From: Rhizobium sp. NXC14
GTDB lineage: Bacteria > Pseudomonadota > Alphaproteobacteria > Rhizobiales > Rhizobiaceae
Length of the DNA: 64,000 nucleotides
NCBI RefSeq assembly: GCF_002117485.1
Contig: NZ_CP021033.1
Coordinates: 1 to 64,000 of the forward strand
Reading direction: 5' to 3'
The notes under the pieces were generated by a model that was not told where the DNA came from, ran no database searches, and saw only the letters and a list, made by a program, of their open reading frames with translations. This document shows, in pieces, positions 1 to 12,139 of this stretch (the first letter of the stretch is position 1; each line of letters starts with the position of its first letter). Both the position numbers and the translations under genes were made by a program.

Positions 1-1787
1 CTCCGCGTGCGGGACTCCGCTCCGCCCAGTTCGAACTGGGTGACCAGTTCGCGCAGCCGTTCGGCTTCGCTGGCCAGTGTCATGCTGGCGGCGGTGGTTT
101 CCTCGACCATGGCGGCGTTCTGCTGGGTGACCTGGTCGAGCTGGCCCATGGCCGAATTGACTTCCGAGAGACTGGTCGCCTGGTCACGCGCCGAGGCGGC
201 GAGCGTTTCCATGCGCTGGTTGATATCGACGATGAAACGCCCGATGTCGCTAAGCGCCGCGCCGGTGTGGTTGACCAGTTCGACGCCGCTCGCGACCTTG
301 GCGGATGCCCGCCCGATCAGCTCCTTGATCTCCCGGGCGGCCTGGGCCGAGCGCTGCGCAAGCTCGCGCACTTCCTGGGCAACGACGGCAAAACCCTTGC
401 CGGCCTCGCCGGCGCGTGCAGCTTCGACGCCGGCGTTGAGCGCCAGCAGGTTGGTCTGGAAGGCGATCTGGTCTATGACGCCGATGATATTGTTGATCTG
501 CCTCGAGGATTCCTCGATCTGGCTCATGGCGTCGACGGTCTGGGCCACCACCTTGCCGGAGGCGATGGCGCTGCGATTGGCGTTGTCGGCAACGTTGCGC
601 GCCTCTTCGGCGATCTTGAAGGCTTCGGTCACCTTGGCCGTGACGGCGTCGAGCGCAGCGGCGGTCTCCTCGAGCGTCGCTGCCTGCCGTTCGGTGCGGC
701 CGGAAAGTTCGCTGGAACCATTGTTGATCTCGCGGGTGCCCGAATTGATGATCGACACGCTTTTTGAAACCGAAATCAGCGTGCCGCCGAGCTGCTCCAC
801 CGACGCATTGAAATCGTGCCGCAGCGGCTCGAATTCCGGCGCGAACCGATCCGAGAGCTGAAAGGCGAGATCGCCCTCGGCAAGCCGTTTCAGGCCGGCG
901 GCGAGGCCCGAGGTCGCAGTCTTCAGCCGTGCTGCAGCGCCGCGCTCCGCCTGCTCCTGGTCGGCCAGCCGGTTTGCTTCGGCCAGACGCCGGCTTTCCT
1001 CGGCCTGGCTTTCCAGCCGGATCCGGGCGATGGCGTTTTGGCGGAAGACCTCGACTGAGCCCGCCATCAGGCCGATCTCGTCGCCGCGCCCGGCATAGGG
1101 GATCGCCTTATCAGTCTCGCCGGCTGCGAGTTCCTGCATGGATCGGGTGATGCGCTGGATCGGACGCGACACATGCCGGGCGATGGCAATGAGAATGCCG
1201 AGGCCGATGATGGCGGCAAGGCCTGTGAGCGCCAGCTCAGTTTCGATCTTCGTTTCAAGGGCCTTGCCGGCCTCGGCGACGCTCTCGGTCGCGATGCTGT
1301 CGACGATGGCGTTGACGGCGGTGATGCCGGTCAGGATCGCCTGCTGCGAACGCGCCAGCTTCTCGGCCGTCGGCACTTCGTCTGCCTGCTGCAGGCCGAG
1401 GCTCACCTTGACGTCCGTTTCCCAGGCGTCATGCGCCTCGCGAAGCGAGCGCACGCCCTCGGTCAGGGATGTGGCGAGATCGACGCGGCTAAGCTCGTCG
1501 AGCGATCGCGAAAGCGCGCCGTTGCTTTCCTCGAATGCCGCCTTGACCTCGGCTGCCGGCACGAAATTCGTCATCGCGAGCACCTGGTCGACCACTGATG
1601 TCGCCTGCCGGAACTGCTGCTCGATATGGGCCGAGGCGAGCTTGGCATTCACCGCCTCCTGCACCACAGCGGCGACCCGAGCCTGGCCGGTGATAGCCTG
1701 GTTGCCGATCAGGAAGGCGCTGCCGAATCCCACGACGATCGTCGCCACCATGGGGACGAGGATCTGCATGCGTATGGAGAGTTTCAT
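1..1787 (-). CDS. Methyl-accepting chemotaxis protein, 3' end outside window
   Basis: Membrane chemoreceptor that signals to CheA/CheW. About 595 residues are visible. A membrane segment lies near residues 8-28, then a helical periplasmic domain, a second membrane segment near 185-205, a HAMP region (RPIQRI) and a long coiled-coil signalling domain. The conserved hairpin tip contains [10 protein letters not shown] and GKGFAVVA near residue 450. The reading frame stays open to the window edge, so the C-terminus is missing. The ATG at 1787 follows the upstream peroxidase stop by only 8 bases, so the two are probably co-transcribed. The ligand is unknown. The family call is sure; a role in redox or peroxide sensing is inferred only from the neighbour. 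Confidence 0.93.
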   Translation of the reverse strand, partial: MKLSIRMQILVPMVATIVVGFGSAFLIGNQAITGQARVAAVVQEAVNAKLASAHIEQQFRQATSVVDQVLAMTNFVPAAEVKAAFEESNGALSRSLDELSRVDLATSLTEGVRSLREAHDAWETDVKVSLGLQQADEVPTAEKLARSQQAILTGITAVNAIVDSIATESVAEAGKALETKIETELALTGLAAIIGLGILIAIARHVSRPIQRITRSMQELAAGETDKAIPYAGRGDEIGLMAGSVEVFRQNAIARIRLESQAEESRRLAEANRLADQEQAERGAAARLKTATSGLAAGLKRLAEGDLAFQLSDRFAPEFEPLRHDFNASVEQLGGTLISVSKSVSIINSGTREINNGSSELSGRTERQAATLEETAAALDAVTAKVTEAFKIAEEARNVADNANRSAIASGKVVAQTVDAMSQIEESSRQINNIIGVIDQIAFQTNLLALNAGVEAARAGEAGKGFAVVAQEVRELAQRSAQAAREIKELIGRASAKVASGVELVNHTGAALSDIGRFIVDINQRMETLAASARDQATSLSEVNSAMGQLDQVTQQNAAMVEETTAASMTLASEAERLRELVTQFELGGAESRTR

Positions 1788-1795
1788 GGTGCACC

Positions 1796-2779
1796 TTAGT
1801 TCGGCAACGTCGGCAGGGGAATGTCCTGCTTTTCGGCGGTCAGAGTTCCCAAAAAGGCGATCAGATCATCGCGTTCCTGGTCGGTCAGCAGGAAGGGCAT
1901 CATGGCGGGGTCCTGCGAGGGGCGCCCGACGCCGCCGCTTTCGTAATGGGCGATGACCCCCTCCATGCTCTTCAGGCTGCCGTCATGCATATAGGGGCCG
2001 CGATAGAGCGTGTTGCGCAGGCCCGGCGTCTTGAAGGCATGCTGATTGTTCGGGCTGCTCGGATCAATCTTGAAGCGGCCTATATCCTCATCCGGCAGGC
2101 CGATGTCATGAAACTTGTTGTCCGTGAAATTCCAGCCCGAATGGCAGGCGGAACAGCCGGCGCTGCCGGTGAAGACCTCGAAGCCGCGCTTGGCGCTGTC
2201 GGAGACCGCCTTCTCGTCGCCATCCACCCAGCGGTCGAAGGGCGACCAGTTGGAAACCACTGTCCGCTCATAGGTGGCGATCGCCGTCAGGATCGTCTCC
2301 CTTGTGATCCCTTTATCGGGGAAGACCTCGCCGAACCACGCCTTGTAATCGGGAATGTTCTGCATTTCGGCGACAGCGGTTTCGAGCTTGCCGTTCATCT
2401 CGGCGGCTGCGGTAATGGGACCTGCTGCCTGCTCCTCCAGGTTCTTGGCGCGGCCATCCCAGAAGAAGGGTGATACCCAGGCGACGTTCAGGACTGTCGG
2501 CGCCTGGCGGGCGAGCGCGGTATTGGCCGCGCCGATCGGTGTCTTCACCGGCGTCTCGAAGCCGAAGGAAGGATTATGGCAGCTGGCGCAGGTCATGTTC
2601 TTGTTGCCGGAAAGCCGGGGATCGAAGAACAGCATCTTGCCGAGCGTCGCGAGTTGCGGCGAATAGGGCGTCACCTTCTCGAAAGGCACCGTCAGCGGCC
2701 TTTTGTAGGCGGAAAGATCGGCCGCCGCGGACTGGGCTGCGGCCATTGCAAAGAGGGAAGCTGCAACCAGAAAACGCAT
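1796..2779 (-). CDS. Di-haem cytochrome c peroxidase (CCP/MauG family), exported
   Basis: Periplasmic enzyme expected to reduce hydrogen peroxide with electrons from a c-type cytochrome. The 327-residue product starts with a Sec signal peptide (about 1-20, ending in a run of Ala). It has two haem-binding CxxCH motifs, CASCH at 64-68 and CSACH at 209-213, the usual two-domain arrangement of the family, and a length normal for it. MauG-like modifying enzymes share the fold, so the exact substrate is not fixed. It is the first gene of a likely two-gene unit with the chemoreceptor downstream, which is an unusual pairing. Confidence 0.92.
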   Translation of the reverse strand: MRFLVAASLFAMAAAQSAAADLSAYKRPLTVPFEKVTPYSPQLATLGKMLFFDPRLSGNKNMTCASCHNPSFGFETPVKTPIGAANTALARQAPTVLNVAWVSPFFWDGRAKNLEEQAAGPITAAAEMNGKLETAVAEMQNIPDYKAWFGEVFPDKGITRETILTAIATYERTVVSNWSPFDRWVDGDEKAVSDSAKRGFEVFTGSAGCSACHSGWNFTDNKFHDIGLPDEDIGRFKIDPSSPNNQHAFKTPGLRNTLYRGPYMHDGSLKSMEGVIAHYESGGVGRPSQDPAMMPFLLTDQERDDLIAFLGTLTAEKQDIPLPTLPN

Positions 2780-2957
2780 CGTATTAGCACGTCCAGCGAG
2801 ATTTAATAGCTGGTGCTTAAATTAGAATAATAGCGTTAAAGCTCTGTAAAGCCTGAAATACATGAAGTTATAACTACTAGACGTTGCACAGAAAATAGTT
2901 TTGTCTGAGAATACACCAGCAGGTTATTCTTCCATGGCATGTCGAGCGCAATATTCT

Positions 2958-4169
2958 TCAAGACTTCTGCGTCATGGGTGCTTTCACGACGAGGAGGGCA
3001 GCGCCGGCGAGCGCCGCGAAGGCCGCGCCGGCGGCGAAGGTGGTGGCCGGTCCCGCCGCTTCCCACAAAGCCCCGGCCACCACACTGGCGAGCAGCAGCG
3101 CAGCCCCCGAGACGAGGTTGAAGGCGCCGAACGCGGTGCCGCGCAGATCGGCAGGTGCCGCGTCGGCGACGAGCGCCGCAAAGACGCCCTGCGTGGAGCC
3201 CATGTGCAGACCCCATAACAGCACACCGAGACCGAGGCCGATAAAGCCTGGGACGAAGGCGAGGACGAGATCGGCCGCGATCAGCAGGCCGATGCCGATC
3301 AAAAGCAGCGTCACCCTGTCGAACCGATCCGCCAGGATGCCGACCGGATAGGCCGACAGGGCATAGACGAGGTTCATGCCGATAAGGACGAGCGGCGCCA
3401 GCATGACCGGCAAGCCGAGCCGCCCGGTATCGAGGAGCAGAAAAGCCTCGCTGAAACGAGCCAGCGTAAAAATCGCCGCCACCATCGTGACGAGCCAATA
3501 GGCGGTGGGAAGGCGGAGCAGGTCCTGCTTGCGCAAGGGAATGCGCACGCTCTTGCTAGCCGCCACCTGCGAAGACTCCTTGACGAACATGAGGACGATG
3601 CCGACCGACACGAAGGCCGGGATGACCGCGATCCAGAAGACGGTGGCGAACTGGTCTGAAGTCCACCACATCAGGACCAGGGCAAGAGCCGGCCCGAGAA
3701 AGGCGCCGACAGTATCGAGCGATTGACGCAGTCCGAAGCTAGCGCCACGAATTTCTGGCGCTGTTATGTCGGCGATCAGCGCATCGCGCGGCGCACCGCG
3801 GATGCCTTTGCCGACGCGGTCGATGAAGCGCGCCGCCATCAGCCAATCGATCGTCGGCGCCAGCGGAAAGACCGGTTTGGTCAGCGCCGCCATGCCGTAG
3901 CCGGCAAGCACCAGCAGCTTGCGCCGGCCGAACCAGTCGCTGATCGCGCCTGAAAAGACCTTGGTGATGGCGGCGGTCGCCTCCGCGATGCCTTCGATGA
4001 TGCCGACCGAAAGAGCCGATGCTCCGAGTACCGTGACCATATAGACCGGCAGGAGGCCATGGATCATCTCGGAGGAGACGTCCATGAACAGAGAGACAAA
4101 GCCCAGTGCCCACACGCCACCGGGCATGGCCCGGGACGGTTTGCGGCCCTTGGTGGTGATGTCAGTCAT
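2958..4169 (-). CDS. MFS transporter
   Basis: Integral membrane secondary transporter of about 403 residues with roughly twelve hydrophobic segments in two halves. The loop motif DWFGRRKLLV after the second segment is the MFS signature, and a related loop (ADRFDR) appears in the second half. The start is placed at the ATG at 4169 because a GGAGGA ribosome site (4177-4182) lies 7 bases upstream; a longer frame begins ten codons earlier without such a site. RGAPRDALIADI resembles efflux-type MFS members. The substrate cannot be told. It is transcribed alone, convergent with nothing and separated from the peroxidase promoter by about 180 bases. Confidence 0.88.
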   Translation of the reverse strand: MTDITTKGRKPSRAMPGGVWALGFVSLFMDVSSEMIHGLLPVYMVTVLGASALSVGIIEGIAEATAAITKVFSGAISDWFGRRKLLVLAGYGMAALTKPVFPLAPTIDWLMAARFIDRVGKGIRGAPRDALIADITAPEIRGASFGLRQSLDTVGAFLGPALALVLMWWTSDQFATVFWIAVIPAFVSVGIVLMFVKESSQVAASKSVRIPLRKQDLLRLPTAYWLVTMVAAIFTLARFSEAFLLLDTGRLGLPVMLAPLVLIGMNLVYALSAYPVGILADRFDRVTLLLIGIGLLIAADLVLAFVPGFIGLGLGVLLWGLHMGSTQGVFAALVADAAPADLRGTAFGAFNLVSGAALLLASVVAGALWEAAGPATTFAAGAAFAALAGAALLVVKAPMTQKS

Positions 4170-4284
4170 CCGCGAATCCTCCAGGCGGGCCATCGTCAAA
4201 CCGTCGCAGCATTCTTATGCAGCAACCGACCCGTGCGCCATGAAAATGCCCAGGGTGTCACCGGAGGAAGCGCAACTGTTGGCC

Positions 4285-4761
4285 CTATCGGGCGGCGTTC
4301 CTCTTGCCGAGGAGGGCGGCCCGGATCTGCTCGCTTTTGCTGATGACGGGAGGGGGAATCACCACAGGTGCCGGCTCGGGTTTCTCGGCCTTCGCGGCGC
4401 TCTGCTTGAGGCTCAGGAAACGCTTCTGCGCAACCAATCGGTCTTCCTCCGACAGCGGCTCGACCGGTTCGCCGTCGAGGTTATGGCGCATTGAATCGGG
4501 CTGGGCGCTGGCGAAATAATAGCGCCGGCAATGGACATAGGCCGCGGTCGCGCGCCGAAGCGTCGTCACGCCGGCATCGGGCTTCAGGAGCGGGCGGAGC
4601 TCGTTGAACAGGCCGACGGCGAAGGGAAGGACCGGATCTCCGGCCTTTGCCGGAAGCACGCCGACTGGCCGGACCAACAGCGTGTTGATCGCGTTTGCCT
4701 GTTCCACGTCGAGCTCGGTCGCCGCAATCGGGCCGCGGCTGATCTTCCAGGGTTTGTCCAT
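4285..4761 (-). CDS. ProQ/FinO-domain RNA-binding protein
   Basis: Small basic protein of 158 residues. The centre (about 40-115) matches the ProQ/FinO fold: PFAVGLFNELRPLL, then VHCRRYYFASAQ and MRHNLDGEPVEPLSEEDR, the strongly conserved end of the domain. The C-terminal tail is Lys/Ala/Pro-rich and ends in a short basic helix. Known members are global RNA chaperones that bind structured 3' ends of mRNAs and sRNAs. The family is clear; targets here are unknown. It is divergent from panC across about 240 bases. Confidence 0.85.
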   Translation of the reverse strand: MDKPWKISRGPIAATELDVEQANAINTLLVRPVGVLPAKAGDPVLPFAVGLFNELRPLLKPDAGVTTLRRATAAYVHCRRYYFASAQPDSMRHNLDGEPVEPLSEEDRLVAQKRFLSLKQSAAKAEKPEPAPVVIPPPVISKSEQIRAALLGKRNAAR

Positions 4762-5003
4762 GCATTCTCCATAACGGCCGACTGTGATGGTATCTTGACG
4801 GAGAGGGTAGATAGAGGCGCAGGTCGCACATTGCTAGCCCTGCGGCAAGCCGCATGCGAGACACCATTTCCGAGCGGATATGGGTCGGTTTATCGACCCG
4901 CCATGCATCTAATCGTTTTTTGTCACGGAAGTGCATTGACCTCCCGCTTCGATTACACTTCTTATCCGCCCCCAAGATGAGTGACCGGCCGCGGGGAGGA
5001 TGT

Positions 5004-5927
5004 ATGCGGGTTTTCTCGAACATTGAAGAGCTGCGCCACACGCTTGATGCGCTCAAGCGGCAGGGGCGCACCGTCGGCCTCGTTCCGACCATGGGCTATC
5101 TCCACGCCGGACATCTCAAGCTCGTCACGCGCGCCCGGGCCGAGAACGACATCGTCGTCGTCTCAATCTTCGTCAATCCGCTGCAATTCGGCCCGGCCGA
5201 AGACCTCGGCAAATATCCGCGCGATCTCGAGCGCGATGGCGCCATGCTCAAGCAGGCCGGCGTGAATTTCCTCTTCGCGCCGGGCGTCGAGGATATGTAT
5301 CCCCGCCCGATGAAGACGGTGGTCGACGTTCCCGATCTCGGCCGCGAACTCGAAGGCGCAGTCAGGCCCGGCCATTTTGCCGGAGTCGCCACCGTCGTCA
5401 CCAAGCTTTTCAACATCGTCCAGCCGCAAACTGCCTATTTCGGGGAGAAGGACTACCAGCAGGTCGTCATCATCAAGCGAATGGTGGAAGATCTCGCCGT
5501 GCCGGTGCGGGTGATCTCTGTGCCGACCGTGCGCGACAGCGACGGCCTCGCCTTGTCGTCGCGCAATGTCTATCTCAGCCCCGATGAGCGGCGCGCGGCA
5601 GTGATCGTTCCGCAGGCGCTCGACGAAGCCGAGCGGCTCATCGCCGAAGGCATCACGGATGCGCGAGAACTTGAGGCGAAGCTTACCGCTTTCATCGGCC
5701 GAGAGCCTCTGGCAAAGCCTGAAGTTGTCGCCGTCAGGGATGCGGTAACGCTGGCGCCGGTCGCTTCGCTCGAAGACCCCATCGTCGTGGCGCTCTTCGT
5801 GCAGATCGGCACGACGCGGCTTCTTGACAACAGAGTTGTTGGAGACAACAGCAGCCCGGTGAGCGGGAACAGAATGATCCGGGACAACCGAATGAGCGGC
5901 CAGCCGGGAAAGGGAGTGACGAAATGA
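5004..5927 (+). CDS. panC: Pantothenate synthetase
   Basis: Cytoplasmic enzyme that joins pantoate and beta-alanine using ATP, the last step of vitamin B5 synthesis. The 307-residue product shows the class I synthetase signatures [10 protein letters not shown] (HxGH-type) and SRNVYLS (a KMSKS-like loop), and FGEKDYQQ. The frame is open further upstream, but the ATG at 5004 is chosen because GGGGAGGA sits at 4993-5000 and the product then starts with the normal N-terminus. The stop overlaps the panB start by ATGA, so the two are translationally coupled. A polar Asn/Arg-rich tail of about 25 residues extends past the usual C-terminus. Confidence 0.96.
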   Translation: MRVFSNIEELRHTLDALKRQGRTVGLVPTMGYLHAGHLKLVTRARAENDIVVVSIFVNPLQFGPAEDLGKYPRDLERDGAMLKQAGVNFLFAPGVEDMYPRPMKTVVDVPDLGRELEGAVRPGHFAGVATVVTKLFNIVQPQTAYFGEKDYQQVVIIKRMVEDLAVPVRVISVPTVRDSDGLALSSRNVYLSPDERRAAVIVPQALDEAERLIAEGITDARELEAKLTAFIGREPLAKPEVVAVRDAVTLAPVASLEDPIVVALFVQIGTTRLLDNRVVGDNSSPVSGNRMIRDNRMSGQPGKGVTK

Positions 5928-6745
5928 GCGCCACCGGATCTCAGAAGCGCCTGACGCCGACGCGGATCGCAGCCATGAAAGGCGGTAAGCCGATCGTCTG
6001 CCTCACCGCCTATACGACGCCGATGGCGCGCCTCCTCGACGAGCATTGCGACCTGCTTTTGGTCGGGGACTCGCTCGGCATGGTGCTCTACGGCATGGAG
6101 ACCACGATCGGCGTGACGCTAGACATGATGATCGCCCATGGCAAGGCCGTGATGCGCGGCGTCGCCAATGCCTGCGTCGTCGTCGACATGCCCTTCGGCA
6201 GCTATCAGGAATCGAAGGAAATCGCCTTCCGCAACGCCGTACGCATCCTGCAGGAAACCGGCTGCGACGCCGTCAAGCTCGAAGGCGGCGAGGAGATGGC
6301 CGAAACCATCGCCTTCCTGACGAAGCGGGGCATTCCCGTGCTCGGCCATATCGGCCTGATGCCGCAGCTCGTCCACACCGCCGGCGGCTATCGCTCCGTC
6401 GGCCATTCCGAACACGAAACCTCGAAGATCCGCCGCGACGCGCATGCGATCGGCGGCTCGGGCGCCTTCGCCGTCGTCGTCGAGGGCACGGTGGAGCCGC
6501 TGGCCCGCGAAGTGACGGCAGCCGTGCACATCCCGACTATCGGCATCGGCGCCTCTTCCGCCTGCGACGGCCAGATCCTGGTTTCCGACGACATTCTCGG
6601 CCTCTTCAATGATTTCAAGCCGCGTTTCGTCAAGCGCTACGACGAGCTCGGCAAGAGGGTCGCGGACGCTGCCGCCTCTTATGCCGAGGAGGTGCGCGCG
6701 CGCAAATTTCCGGCAGCCGAGCATACGTTCAAGCGCCGCAGCTGA
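5924..6745 (+). CDS. panB: 3-methyl-2-oxobutanoate hydroxymethyltransferase
   Basis: Cytoplasmic enzyme that transfers a one-carbon unit from methylene-tetrahydrofolate to ketoisovalerate to give ketopantoate, the first committed step of pantothenate synthesis. The 273 residues cover a normal full-length PanB, with [17 protein letters not shown], the metal/substrate motif [21 protein letters not shown] and IGIGAS. It overlaps panC by four bases (ATGA). The pathway enzymes for beta-alanine and ketopantoate reduction are not in the window. Confidence 0.97.
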   Translation: MSATGSQKRLTPTRIAAMKGGKPIVCLTAYTTPMARLLDEHCDLLLVGDSLGMVLYGMETTIGVTLDMMIAHGKAVMRGVANACVVVDMPFGSYQESKEIAFRNAVRILQETGCDAVKLEGGEEMAETIAFLTKRGIPVLGHIGLMPQLVHTAGGYRSVGHSEHETSKIRRDAHAIGGSGAFAVVVEGTVEPLAREVTAAVHIPTIGIGASSACDGQILVSDDILGLFNDFKPRFVKRYDELGKRVADAAASYAEEVRARKFPAAEHTFKRRS

Positions 6746-6789
6746 GGTGAGGGGCGGGTCTTAGACGCTAGGATGACGGCCAAGGTCCG

Positions 6790-7702
6790 TCACGTGAGCG
6801 GATCCTGCGCGCGCATCGTCTCGGCCGAGCGGCGCACCGCCTCGGCGACTTCCTGCAGCTGCTTGGCCATGGGCGTCGAATTGCGCCAGACCATGCCGAT
6901 CGTCCGCGACGGCTGTGGCGAGGGGAAGCGGGAGATTGAGACAGGCGCCGACCGCGTTTCGACCGGAACGGCCATCTCAGGGATCAGGGTGACGCCGATG
7001 CCGGCGCCGACCATCTGGACGAGGGTGGAGAGCGAGCTGCCTTCCATGATCTCCCGCGGGCGGGCTGGGCCGATCTTGCAGAAGGACAGCGCCTGATCAC
7101 GAAAACAGTGGCCCTCTTCTAGCAGCAGGAGCCGCATTTCGCGCAAGGCTTCGCGCTCTGGCACCGGCTTGTCTCCATCGTCCTGCCGCCGGACCAGCAC
7201 GAATTCTTCCCTGAAAAGCTCGAGCTCGGTGAGCGAGGGTTCCGACACCGGCAGCGCGACGATCGCCATGTCAAGCTGGCCCTGTGTCAATTCCTGAATC
7301 AGCCTGCCCGTCTGTGTCTCGCGCACCTCGATCTGAATTCCGGCGAAGCTTTTGTTGAGATCGTTTATAATCGCCGGCAGCAGGTAGGGTGCGATCGTCG
7401 GGATGATGCCGATGCGCAGACGCGTGAGGAACGATTCATGCGAGGCTCGGGCAAACTCCCCCAATTCGTCGACGGCGCGCAGGATGTCTCGGACCCTCAG
7501 CGCGAAGCTCTGTCCAAACGGGGTAAGCTTCACCTCGCGCGCGCTGCGCTCGAAGAGCTCGCCGCCCAATTCCTGCTCGAGTTCTTTGATCTGCATGGAG
7601 AGCGCCGGCTGGGAGATGGCGCAGGCGTCGGCGGCACGGCGGAAGCGGCCATCCCGCGCCAGGGCTTCAAAATAGCGTAGCTGTTTCAGGGTAAGATTCT
7701 TC

Positions 7703-7704
<2 letters not shown>
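6790..7704 (-). CDS. oxyR: LysR-family peroxide sensor OxyR
   Basis: Peroxide-responsive transcription factor. The N-terminal winged helix spans about residues 1-60 (ARDGRFRRAADACAISQPALS). The regulatory domain carries the redox motif GHCFRDQALSFC, with Cys200 and Cys209 in the positions of the disulfide-forming pair of E. coli OxyR. The length of 304 is normal. It is divergent from katG with about 140 bases between start codons, the classic arrangement in rhizobia, so it most likely activates katG and controls itself. Confidence 0.95.
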
Positions 7705-10034
<2,330 letters not shown>

Positions 10035-10053
10035 TAAAGGCAGCCATTTCGGC

Positions 10054-10087
10054 CCGGGCGCGGTTTCGACCGCGCCCGGTTTTTTTT
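10054..10087 (+). terminator. Rho-independent terminator of katG
   Basis: A perfect 11-bp GC-rich stem (10054-10064 with 10069-10079) closed by a TTCG loop is followed by eight T residues. It begins 19 bases after the katG stop. Confidence 0.95.
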
Positions 10088-10179
10088 GTAAATGTCCTGG
10101 GGCGGCTACAACCGACCAAGCTTCCGATCCTCGCCGCACGTGATGGTTCGTGGGGCGCGGGCACCACCTATCCTTCCCT

Positions 10180-10520
10180 CATTCCTTTGACCTCAGGCTT
10201 CGCCCGAGGGACAGGGATCCAGCGCGCCCAAGTCCTTGGGCTAGGAAACTCCGTTGTTTTCAAGATAGTCATTCAGCGCGCGGACGCGCGGTGGCTGGAT
10301 TCCTGTGACAGGCACAGGAATGAGGAGTGTGGGGTTAGCCTCCGGCCACTTTTCCGCAGCCGTTTCATTTTTACTCGGCGTCGTCTTCGGCCTTGTGCCG
10401 AGGATCTGCTGCCCTATCGACCGGAAGCAAGTGCTCGGGACAAGCCCGAGCTTGACGGAAGAGAGTTCAGAGGCACCACCGCCCAATCGCCCAGATCATC
10501 CCCGCCACGCCGCGAACTTC
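10180..10520. repeat. Rhizobial intergenic repeat-like sequence in the katG-SDR gap
   Basis: The 490 bases between katG and the next gene hold no convincing gene. They contain several short palindromes of the type scattered between rhizobial genes, such as CCAAGTCCTTGGG, TTCCTGTGACAGGCACAGGAA and GCTCGGGACAAGCCCGAGC. Recognition is from memory of such elements, not from an alignment, so boundaries are approximate. Confidence 0.35.
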
Positions 10521-10575
10521 TAGCCATGACCGACCCCGCATGCGATAGATGATCGACACATTTGGAGGAGTGGAC

Positions 10576-11301
10576 ATGAAGGATTTGCAAGGTAAAGTCG
10601 CGGCCATTACTGGAGCTGCCTCGGGTATTGGATTGGCGACGACCGAGGCGATCATCGCGGCGCGCGGCACGGTCGTGATGATCGATCGGGACGAGGCGGC
10701 GCTGAGTGCGGCCTGCGGCAGGCTCGGCGAGAGGGCGATCGCGCTGCCGCTCGACCTTCTGAAACCCGAGGATTGCGCCGGCCTGCTGGACGGCATTCTC
10801 TCGAAGGCCGGCCAGCTCGACATCTTCCATGCCAATGCCGGCACCTATATCGGCGGGGATCTGGCGGATGCCGACCTCGATGCGATCGACCGCATGCTCA
10901 ATCTGAACGTCAACGTGGTCATCAAGAACGTCCGGACGGTCATGCCGCACATGATCGAGAGAGGGACGGGAGACATCATCGTCACCAGTTCGGTCGCGGG
11001 CCATGCCCCGGTCCCGTGGGAGCCGGTCTATTCGCCTTCGAAATGGGCGATGCATTGCTTCGTCCAGACCATGCGGCGGCAGCTCCTCAAGAACGGCATC
11101 CGCGTCGGGTCCGTCTCGCCCGGACCTGTCAGCAGCGCTCTGCTGAAAGACTGGCCTGCGGAAAACCTGCGCAAGGCAAAAGAGGCGGGCGCGCTGATCG
11201 AACCCCGCGACGTCGCGGAAGCAGTGCTCTTCATGCTGACCCGGCCGCGCAACGTGACGATCCGCGACGTGGTGATCCTGCCGAGCGCCTTCGACATCTG
11301 A
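10576..11301 (+). CDS. SDR oxidoreductase, ribitol 2-dehydrogenase-like
   Basis: NAD(P)-dependent short-chain dehydrogenase of 241 residues. It has the cofactor motif TGAASGIG (12-19), HANAG (85-89), the active-site Ser near 138 and YSPSK (Tyr152, Lys156). The segments DIFHANAGTYIGG and the C-terminal NVTIRDVVILPS closely resemble bacterial ribitol 2-dehydrogenase, so a polyol substrate is likely, though not proven. The start at 10576 has GGAGGA at 10564-10569. No sugar-alcohol transporter or kinase lies next to it, so it stands alone. Confidence 0.8.
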   Translation: MKDLQGKVAAITGAASGIGLATTEAIIAARGTVVMIDRDEAALSAACGRLGERAIALPLDLLKPEDCAGLLDGILSKAGQLDIFHANAGTYIGGDLADADLDAIDRMLNLNVNVVIKNVRTVMPHMIERGTGDIIVTSSVAGHAPVPWEPVYSPSKWAMHCFVQTMRRQLLKNGIRVGSVSPGPVSSALLKDWPAENLRKAKEAGALIEPRDVAEAVLFMLTRPRNVTIRDVVILPSAFDI

Positions 11302-11396
11302 TATGAGTGAAGGCAGTGTGGATTCCTCTCCGTATAAACCGGCTGCGTGAAGAGGCGGATAGTGCGTGCCGAAACGCCGGCTGAAGCTCTCCGGGG

Positions 11397-11807
11397 CTAC
11401 CGCACGGTCGTCCAATCCTCGACGCGCAGGCCATCCACGCGCCGGAACTCCCCGACGTTGTTCGTAATAAGAACAAGGTCCCGCGTCTTCGCCTGCGCGG
11501 CTAACAGCACATCATAAGGACCGATCGGTGTTCCCTTTGCCGCCAACGCCGCGCGGATCTCTCCAGCGGCCAGCGCATCCTCGCGCTCGAAACCGACGGT
11601 CGGGAAATCCGCCATGAACAGGCGCAGGGTTTCGAGATTGTAGGAAATTTTCGCGCTCTTGTAGGCGCCGTAATAGAGCTCGTGCATGACGATGCTCGAC
11701 AGCCCGATCGATCCCTCGTCGCTGTCCATGACGTGGGCGAGCAGCATGTCGGACTTCCGGCCGATCAGAGCGATAACCGCATTGGTATCGATGAGATGAG
11801 TGATCAC
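11397..11807 (-). CDS. vapC: VapC-type PIN-domain toxin
   Basis: Probable RNase toxin of a type II toxin-antitoxin pair. The 136-residue PIN domain keeps the acidic metal-binding set: Asp7 in LIDTNAV, Glu43 in HELYYGAYKS, Asp99 in GPYDVLLAAQA, and a C-terminal TNNVGEF region. Its ATG overlaps the antitoxin stop by four bases, the normal coupling for vapBC. VapC toxins often cut initiator tRNA or rRNA; the target here is unknown. Confidence 0.9.
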   Translation of the reverse strand: MITHLIDTNAVIALIGRKSDMLLAHVMDSDEGSIGLSSIVMHELYYGAYKSAKISYNLETLRLFMADFPTVGFEREDALAAGEIRAALAAKGTPIGPYDVLLAAQAKTRDLVLITNNVGEFRRVDGLRVEDWTTVR

Positions 11808-12064
11808 TTGAACAAGTCCTGAAGGCCAGTTCTCTCCTGATCTTCTGGCTGCTCACGTCCCTCCGCCATGAAATCGTCGCTGAGGCCGCGCTCCAGGGCG
11901 CTGCGCAACGAGGCCCAGCGGCCGCCGTGATCGGTCCGCGGCCGCAGAATGATCGCATCGCCTTCCCGTGTCACTTCCACCTGATCGACGTCGAAGCGAA
12001 ACTCCTTCGGCAGCCGGACGGCCTGCGAATTGCCGGATTGAAAGACGCGCGCATATTGCGGCAT
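11804..12064 (-). CDS. vapB: VapB-type antitoxin (AbrB/SpoVT fold)
   Basis: Antitoxin of 86 residues. The N-terminus has the swapped-hairpin DNA-binding signature ARVFQSGNSQAVRLPKEF, and the acidic C-terminal half would wrap the toxin. The start is the ATG at 12064, behind a GGAG site; the longer open frame reads through the promoter. It overlaps vapC by ATGA. Members of the family repress their own operon, and an AT-rich inverted repeat lies just upstream. Confidence 0.88.
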   Translation of the reverse strand: MPQYARVFQSGNSQAVRLPKEFRFDVDQVEVTREGDAIILRPRTDHGGRWASLRSALERGLSDDFMAEGREQPEDQERTGLQDLFK

Positions 12065-12083
12065 AGAGAACGCTCCACGGATC

Positions 12084-12105
12084 GTATATATAGTTATGTA
12101 TATAC
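12084..12105. promoter_or_regulatory. Inverted repeat upstream of vapBC, likely operator
   Basis: GTATATA and TATATAC arms of seven bases are separated by eight bases, 20 bp upstream of the vapB start in an otherwise GC-rich region. The position fits the promoter and autoregulatory site. Inferred. Confidence 0.55.
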
Positions 12106-12139
12106 GCGGCTGGCAGCACTCATGCAAGAAGCCGTTCCG

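Noticed and set aside
7..861. Long plus-strand open frame opposite the chemoreceptor
   Set aside because: It is the antisense shadow of a high-GC gene; the minus strand holds the conserved receptor motifs.
2836..3498. 220-codon frame overlapping the MFS gene on the same strand
   Set aside because: Arg/Gly-rich out-of-frame translation; the MFS frame has clear membrane segments.
11804..12127. Longer VapB start at 12127
   Set aside because: It would read through the AT-rich inverted repeat and promoter; the ATG at 12064 has a GGAG site and the family's N-terminus.
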